DNA of 12,632 nucleotides, taken from JBECKQ01 sp040235375. Its GTDB lineage: Bacteria; Planctomycetota; Phycisphaerae; UBA1845. How positions within the stretch are numbered: the stretch's first letter is position 1; each line of letters opens with the position of its first letter. The position numbers and the translations under genes are program-made. This document shows positions 1 to 6,400 of the stretch, piece by piece. The notes below the pieces were generated by a model. It ran no database searches and was not told where the DNA came from. It saw nothing but the letters and a program-made list of their open reading frames with translations. Location of the stretch: assembly GCA_040235375.1 (NCBI GenBank), contig JBECKQ010000376.1:1-12632 (forward strand), given 5' to 3'.

Positions 1-2677
1 TCCAGCCCGAGTCGGAGAGTGTAGTGGTTCCGTTATCCCAGGCGGTCGTCCACACGACTCCGTCGGTTGAGACGTCGATCATCGCATTGTCGTACGGCAT
101 GGCCTCGACACCCAGCCAGCGCCAGAAGCGCAGCTCGACGTTGCTCAGCGTCGAACAGTCGATTGCGGGCATAGTCAGGTAGTCGATCGTCGCCATGTCG
201 GGCGGGTAGTCGCCGAACAGGTTGTAGCCGTACACGTTGCTGCCGGAGTAGCCGGACGTCGGGTCGAGGTTGTGGGTGCCGCCCCCGGTCGGCGTGCCGT
301 AATCCCACAGCCCTTCCGTCGACCAGCCGGGGTCGGTGTCCAGCGGATAGCTGTAGACCATCTGCGGGGGATTGGTCATGGTGATGTAGACCCCTGAGGT
401 ATTCGAGTCGCCGCCGTCAGGCGGTGGCGTGCCGTCGTTCGCCTTGAAGAGGAAGCCGTCGGTGCCGACGTAGATCGGGTTCGGCGTATACAGCACTTCG
501 TTGCCGTTGGCGGCGAGCGTATACGGAACGCTGGCGATGTCGCCCGCGCCGGGATCGGACAGCCCGCCGTAGGCCGGCAGCGTCAGGACGATGAAATCGA
601 GCGGGTCTTCATCGAGATCAATGCCATCGAGCGTGATGCTGATCGGGTTGCCGACGTCGGCGCCGGTCACGACATCGTGGGTTTCCGGCGGCCACGGCCC
701 GAGCTGGACCTCGCCGGTGACGACGAGAGCGTATCCCTGCGTGCCCTGGTTGACGGCCGTCCCGCTGACCTCGATCTCGTACGTGCCGGTGGCCGGCGTG
801 TTCCGCAGCACCTGCTCGACGTTGTTCTTGGGATCCGCCGTGCCGCCGGCGATCGATTGCCCACCGGAAAAGTAGTTCCCGCGGTAGACGGTGATTCCGT
901 CGGGAGCCGTGACGGCCAGGTCCAGATTGTTGACAACCGGGTCGGAGGCGTTGACGGCGCCCGGAGGGTCGGTGAAGACCATGGTGACGCGGAGCGGCTC
1001 GCTGCCGCCGGTCACGCTGAACGTGTAAAGAGTGGCCTGCCCGGTGGACAGGCCGTCGGCGTTGCGCACGTCGTAAACGACTTGCGTCCGCGTGTCGCCA
1101 GGAAAATAGAGGGCGTTGTCCGCGAGAACGCGACCCCATCCTTCCAGATTGCTCGGGTAGCCGGCGATGCCGGTCATGTCCACGGCGCTGTTGAGCAGCG
1201 TGGCTTTCACGAGAGCGCCGGAGGGGATGAAGGCGTCGGCGGGCGTGGCGGTTCCCGAGGGATAGTAGCCGTCGGTGTAATACTGGCGAATGAGCATGGC
1301 CGTTCCAGCGACGGCGGGCGTGGCCATGGACGTTCCGGTGAGGGACGTCGTCGAGCACGACATGCCGTCACCGGTTGATGACACCGTTCCGCAGCCGGGG
1401 GCGTATATTTCGGGCTTGCGACGGCCGTCGGCGGTCGGCCCGATCCCGCCGGAGCAATGGCTGTCCTGATTCGGGGAATCCTGGGACGCGGCGACGGCGA
1501 GGAGGTCCTTGGCGTTTTCCGGGTTTCTCAGCGTGCTCAAGTTTGTTTCAGCAAGCACCACGAGGCTGTCTTCGTAGTTGTAGCTGAAGACATCGAAACC
1601 TCGGGCGAGGCTGTTGTAGGCGGTTGTGCCGTCGTCGCCCCAGCTGTTGGTGTGGACGCGGGCGCCCTGGTTGTGATGGAGGGTGAGTCGGTTCACGATG
1701 GCGGTTTCGTTGAAAGAGGGGATCGTGTTGTAGCAGAGCCGGCCGTTGTAGGCGACGCCGCGGTTGTTATCGAACGCGCCGCCGTCGCCGACGGCGGTGC
1801 CGGCGACGTGGGTCCCGTGGTAGTTGTAACCGAACGGCGCGTTGTAGGCTTCGATCTTGCGGTGTGTGGGACCGATCGGATTCGTGTCGTAGAACGCGCA
1901 GTGCTGCTCGTTGATCTCCCCATCGATGATCCCGACGATCTGTCCGGATCCCGTAATGCCGTTGTCGTAGAGCGGTGTCGAGTTGAGTATGTTGCTCTGG
2001 ACGATCCAGCGATTCGAGTTGTTTCGCAGGGTGATTTCCGACGCTTCCTCGATGAACTGCACGGAAGGCAAGGCGGCCAGATCGCCGAGGAGTCCGGGGG
2101 CCGCGATGATCTCAATCGTGCCGAACCCGCCGAGGACGTGGCCGTCGAGCACGTCTGCTCCGAGCGCGGCGAGGTCGACCATCCCTGCGTTCAGGTCTTC
2201 GCCCGAGAACAGGATTACGTTGAGCTTGAGCAGGCTGCGGGCGGCAAGGTCGATGCGCTCCGGCGTCTGGAAGGGAATGAGCCGGGCGCCGATCTGTGGA
2301 TCGGTCTTCCAGTCGTTGCGATACTCCCCGACCCATTCGACAAAATCGATCCGGCGGAGGGCATCGAGCGAATCGCGGCGCAAGGTGGCGACGTAGGCGT
2401 TGTCGGGAAGATACTCGCCGAGTTGCACGCCGGCCTGAGACAACGCTTGCCGTCGCGCGGGCGTGATCGGCCCGTCGATTTGCACGACCAGGTGCTGCGT
2501 GGGCGAAGAATCTCGCGGCGCAGCGGCATCCAGAAGATTGGCCAACTGGCGCGTGTTCACTTCGCCGGTTCGCAATGCCAGTCGCCGATTCTGACCGGCT
2601 GACTGAGGCATCGCGCCAGCGGCAAAGGCGGTCAGTGCAACTGTGAAAAGCGTTGCCCATGGGGCGCGTCTGGACAT
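1..2677 (-). CDS. Secreted KP-43-like subtilase (peptidase family S8), C-terminus cut by window edge
   Basis: One uninterrupted minus-strand frame gives 892 residues before the window ends, with no stop. Residues 1-22 are a signal peptide (basic start, then LFTVALTAFAAGA), so the enzyme is exported. Two propeptide-like modules follow (about 61-119 and 151-214). The catalytic domain (about 222-525) shows the full triad: D252 in VGIIDGE, H287 in YHGTHVAGT and S450 in GTSMATP. N379 in AETN is the likely oxyanion residue, although this family usually has AGN. HTNSWG at 342-347 and the beta-barrel at about 545-656, with NNLDLAVTAPDG, resemble the KP-43 subtilase subfamily. An Ig/cadherin-like domain (about 664-770) and a MAM- or jelly-roll-like domain (from about 774) follow. 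The start is ATG with GGAG eight bases upstream (2686-2689 on the plus strand). It probably hydrolyses extracellular protein; the substrate is unknown. The missing C-terminus may carry a sorting signal or dockerin. Confidence 0.93.
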   Translation of the reverse strand, partial: MSRRAPWATLFTVALTAFAAGAMPQSAGQNRRLALRTGEVNTRQLANLLDAAAPRDSSPTQHLVVQIDGPITPARRQALSQAGVQLGEYLPDNAYVATLRRDSLDALRRIDFVEWVGEYRNDWKTDPQIGARLIPFQTPERIDLAARSLLKLNVILFSGEDLNAGMVDLAALGADVLDGHVLGGFGTIEIIAAPGLLGDLAALPSVQFIEEASEITLRNNSNRWIVQSNILNSTPLYDNGITGSGQIVGIIDGEINEQHCAFYDTNPIGPTHRKIEAYNAPFGYNYHGTHVAGTAVGDGGAFDNNRGVAYNGRLCYNTIPSFNETAIVNRLTLHHNQGARVHTNSWGDDGTTAYNSLARGFDVFSYNYEDSLVVLAETNLSTLRNPENAKDLLAVAASQDSPNQDSHCSGGIGPTADGRRKPEIYAPGCGTVSSTGDGMSCSTTSLTGTSMATPAVAGTAMLIRQYYTDGYYPSGTATPADAFIPSGALVKATLLNSAVDMTGIAGYPSNLEGWGRVLADNALYFPGDTRTQVVYDVRNADGLSTGQATLYTFSVTGGSEPLRVTMVFTDPPGAVNASDPVVNNLDLAVTAPDGITVYRGNYFSGGQSIAGGTADPKNNVEQVLRNTPATGTYEIEVSGTAVNQGTQGYALVVTGEVQLGPWPPETHDVVTGADVGNPISITLDGIDLDEDPLDFIVLTLPAYGGLSDPGAGDIASVPYTLAANGNEVLYTPNPIYVGTDGFLFKANDGTPPPDGGDSNTSGVYITMTNPPQMVYSYPLDTDPGWSTEGLWDYGTPTGGGTHNLDPTSGYSGSNVYGYNLFGDYPPDMATIDYLTMPAIDCSTLSNVELRFWRWLGVEAMPYDNAMIDVSTDGVVWTTAWDNGTTTLSDSGW

Positions 2678-2934
2678 GTCGTGTTCTCCAAGTATTTGTT
2701 TTTCCAAAGGTTGCGAATGAAGGGATCGTGGCCCGCGGCGAGCCAACGCATCCCCCACCACAGGCCTGACAATCCCTCTCTCGAGACGGCCCACGCCCGA
2801 GATTTTCGAAGTCTAGCACGGTTGGGTCGCAAAATGTGAAATGTGTCTGGAATGAGTCCGCACCGGGGCCACCGTTGGCAAGGTCCGAAAACGCGCGCAG
2901 TCCACCCTGTTTTCCAAAGTTGGGGCGTATTATG

Positions 2935-2964
2935 TTGACTTCCGATCGTCAAGATCGGTAAACT
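2935..2964 (+). promoter_or_regulatory. Possible promoter with inverted repeat in its spacer
   Basis: TTGACT at 2935-2940 (five of six to the sigma-70 -35 consensus) is followed after 18 bases by TAAACT at 2959-2964 (four of six to the -10). The spacer contains a perfect inverted repeat, CCGATC-gtcaa-GATCGG (2942-2958), which could be an operator. On the opposite strand TTGACG (2952 to 2947) overlaps the same repeat, so a divergent arrangement is conceivable, but no -10 at ideal spacing is seen there. Promoter consensus in Planctomycetota is poorly defined, so this stays tentative. Confidence 0.22.
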
Positions 2965-3334
2965 GCCAAGCTGAGGAGGGGCGACCGGAGCCCTGGATCG
3001 AGGGGAAACAGCTACTGGCGCATCCCAGGATGGCGCGGGGCTCCCCCGTCCGATTTCGTCGCCTACATGAGAGGGAGGATGGCATGCGCGCGGGAAATCT
3101 GCGACGCTGCTGTTCTCTTTTTTTGTGTCCGGTTCCACAGACGCTGCCCCCCTCTGATGGAGCGTCGGCGCATGGCGACAGTTTGTTACGGAAACGACGC
3201 GTGCCTGTGTAGGCCGGTCGCTCGCTGCGCAAAGAAGCAACCGCGGCGCAGCGCATCGGCGTCAGGTATGTACCTTTCCCCCGTCTCGCCAGCCCCGTCT
3301 TCCCGAGCAGTTGCCAACAAGAGCCTGATGCTCA

Positions 3335-3438
3335 TGGCGTGGTGGATTGCAGGTGGCGCGGATCCATGGTGCCACGCCAATAACGCGTTGCGAGGTTCGT
3401 TTGGCAAGGTTTGCCCGCAAGGCTGGTCGGCAACCGGC
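3335..3438 (+). promoter_or_regulatory. Hairpin-rich leader upstream of the giant secreted protein
   Basis: Three successive short inverted repeats lie 30-130 bases before the ribosome binding site. TGGCGTGG (3335-3342) pairs with CCACGCCA (3372-3379), GGCAA (3403-3407) with TTGCC (3411-3415), and GCTGGT (3422-3427) with ACCGGC (3433-3438, one G-U pair). It could be a structured 5' leader. I could not match it to any riboswitch class I know. Confidence 0.3.
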
Positions 3439-3466
3439 ACGACCCGTCCTGCGGACCACTTCGATT

Positions 3467-3475
3467 TAAGGAGGT
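3467..3475 (+). promoter_or_regulatory. Strong Shine-Dalgarno that fixes the giant gene's start
   Basis: TAAGGAGGT is a near-perfect anti-16S match. Its GGAGG core (3470-3474) sits eight bases before ATG 3483. The in-frame ATG at 3411 has no such site and would add 24 polar residues ahead of the signal peptide. Confidence 0.85.
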
Positions 3476-3482
3476 TAAAGCA

Positions 3483-6400
3483 ATGAGGTGGACAAGAAGG
3501 ATTGCCTTACTGTGCACCGTGCTCCTGTGTACGGGTGCACTGTTAGCGGTCGACAATCCCGCAGCGAAGCGCAAGGCTGTCGATCAGCCGGCGCAACCTG
3601 CGGAGTTGACGGCCAATGGAAAGGGAGCGGTGCCGCATGGCACGGCTTCCATACCGGAGAGCAAGAAGCCAGAGGATCTGGCCCTTGACTCGGCCATCGA
3701 GCAGACAGCGCCAGCCACCGACTGGCAGAAGGAAGTGCTCGACGGCGGCCCCCGGGTGGCGACCAAGGCCGATGCCTTGGAGGCGGCCAAACGGGAAGAG
3801 CTGATGAAGCAAGGTTGGGGCGACGAGTCGGCGGGCGACATGCGTGCATGCGATGACTGCCTGACGCCGAACATGGACCTTGGCGACATCGGATTCGATG
3901 TCTGGGGGTACAGCGTCAGCGGCGACTGCGCCACGGAAGGCAAATGGTACGCAAGCTTTAACGGCTATGCTGGCAACATCTACCACTTCGACATGTGCAA
4001 CGTCGGCACCGCCTCGTCCGACGTGGACATCAAGATCACGGACTCGACCTGCGCCATTCTGGACGGCCAGGATGGAAGCTCGAGCTGCAGCTGGCACCCT
4101 GACAACTTCACCTGGACGTGCCCAGCGGACGGAGTGTACTACGTCGTCATCGCGCCCTACCGATCGTACAACCAGCACAACTGCGCGGGCGACGCAACCG
4201 ACACCTTCACGATGTACTACTATGCGGAAGGTGATCCCTGCGAGGGTGTCACACCGCCAGTCAACGACGACTGCTCGAGCGTCGGCACGCCGGTGGTCCT
4301 CGCCGAAGGCGTCCCCGAGACGTTCGTCGGCGACAACACCTGCGCGACGAACGACGGCGGTTCGTGCTTCGGCCCGGTAGGCGAGACCTGGGAAGCGTTT
4401 ACGCTGACCGGCTCAGCCACCGGCTGGGACGTGGTGCTGGATTATTGTGCCACTACGGACGGCTACGGGGCCTCGTACTATCACTTTGCATTGGATTGCC
4501 CGTGCTCATCGTACGTCACGGCGGACCACTACGATTGGACCACGTGCCCCAACGGTAACTTTACCGCCGAGTTTAGCGAGCTGGCGGACGGCACGTACTA
4601 CTTCCCGGTCGCATACTCGCCGGAAGACGGGGCCGCGGGCCCATACACGATTACAGTCGTCGCGACCGTGCACGTACCGGCGTACTGCGAGTCCACGGCG
4701 ACCAGCACGGCCGATGAAACGATCAAGCAGGTTGTGCTGAACACCATCGACAACACGACGACGGACTGCGACCTGTACGACGACTTCACGGCCCTCTCCA
4801 CCGATGTGGCGCAGAATGTAACTTATCCGCTGACGCTCGTGATCGGCGACTGCGAAGGCACCAGCTGCTACAGCAAGCGGGCGGCGGTGTTCATCGACTA
4901 CAACCAGGACATGGATTTCGATGACCCCGGTGAGCGCGTGTACAACTCCGGAGCCCTGGGCAACAGCCCCTGCCCGGACTACACGATAAACACCAACATC
5001 ATGATCTCGACCAACTCGCTGTTGGGCTGCACGCGGATGCGTGTCGTCGTCCGCGAGGGCTCGACCGATCCTTCGCCGTGCGGAACGTACACCTGGGGGG
5101 CCACCGAGGATTACACCGTCTGCATCCAGCCGCAGCCGGAAACGGGAGCATGTTGCCTCGGGGATATGTGCCTTGATGGCGGCATGACCGACGTGGAGTG
5201 CATCAACACCGGCGGCGTCTTCCAGGGCGGCGGGACCACCTGCGATCCCAACCCCTGCGTCGGAGCGTGCTGCTTCCCGGACGGCTCCTGCAGTGTTCTG
5301 ACGGAGGACGACTGCGCCGCGGCGACCGGCAGCTACAGCGGCGGGGGCACGGATTGCGATCCGAACCTTTGCCCGGCGCCGGGCGATGCGTGCAGCAACC
5401 CGGTGGAGATCACCGCGGTTCCGTTCGTCACGCAGTTCGATAACGACGAGGCGCTCCCGGGCGCTCCGAGTTGCAATTCCTCTTACAGCGTCACGCAGAA
5501 CGACTGGTGGTTCACGTACACGCCGGCCGAGGACTGCTACATCGTCCTGGATGTCGCCGAGGTAACCTCCTACGACATGGTCATGGGCATCTATACCGGC
5601 CCGGACTGCAATAACCTGACGAACATCGACTGCTTGGACGATCCCGAGCCGTACCATGTCGAATTCGAGGCCACCGGCGGGACCACGTACTGGTTCCAGA
5701 TCGGTGACTACGGCAGCGGTGAAGGCGGCGGCCTGACCGACTTCTCGCTCGACTGCGGCGCCGTGCCGTCGGGAGCATGCTGCTTCCCCGATACGTCGTG
5801 CGCGGTCATGACGGCCAATGAGTGCGTCAGTTCCAACGGCACCTATCAGGGCAACGACACCGTTTGCGAACCGGGTCTCTGCCCGCTGGTCATCGACGCC
5901 GGCGAGGACTGCCCGGTGGCCTACGATATCCCGAGCGTGCCGTTCGACGTCGTTTTTGACAACGACACGTATGCGGCAGGCACGCCGGCGGGCAGTTGCA
6001 ACTCGAGCACTGCGACTACGATGCAGAACGACGGCTGGCTGTCCTACACGCCGACGCAGGAATGCCTGCTCGACTTCAGCTTCGCCTCGCCGGACTACGA
6101 CGCCATCGCGGCGATCTACTCCGGCCCGGACTGCGATAACCTCACCGAGATAACCTGCATCGACACTCCGGACGATCCAGGCACCTACCAGATGATCGCC
6201 ACCACCGGAACTACCTACTGGTTCCAGATCGGTGACTGGGGTTCGTCGGAGGGCGGTGGCGTTACGCCGTTCAGCCTGGACTGCGTCGTCGGCCCGGGGG
6301 CCTGCTGCTTCCTCGACGGAAGCTGCCAGGAAACCGATCCGATCGACTGCATCTTCAATCTCGGCGGAGATTACTCCGGCGACGGCACGACGTGCACGCC

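Larger units (their letters stand above)
2678..3482. other. Gene-free divergent intergenic region, 805 bases
   Basis: This region separates the start codons of the minus-strand subtilase and the plus-strand giant protein, so it should hold both promoters. I see no convincing gene: the short frames here lack family-like protein sequence. It holds a 6-bp inverted repeat inside a promoter-like element near 2935-2964, a run of seven T at about 3118-3124, and a cluster of small hairpins at 3335-3438 just upstream of the giant gene. A minus-strand TGCTAGACT (plus 2810-2820 area) resembles an extended -10 for the subtilase, but no good -35 accompanies it. Confidence 0.7.

Noticed and set aside
1457..2602. 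A 381-codon plus-strand open frame.
   Set aside because: It overlaps the subtilase's catalytic and propeptide region on the other strand, which carries the full triad. The plus-strand frame has no family features.
2700..2919. TTTTCCAAAG occurs twice, at 2700-2709 and 2910-2919.
   Set aside because: One 10-base match in an 800-base region is within chance expectation, and the copies sit in unrelated positions.
3395..3445. GC-rich paired segments that loosely recall a cyclic-di-GMP riboswitch.
   Set aside because: The conserved GEMM core sequences and their spacing are absent.
3067..3486. Small plus-strand frames upstream of the giant gene, including an ATG at about 3082 with a purine-rich site before it.
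   Set aside because: Products are Arg/Cys/Pro-rich with no domain or proper signal peptide, and the longest overlaps the giant gene's start. Probably chance.
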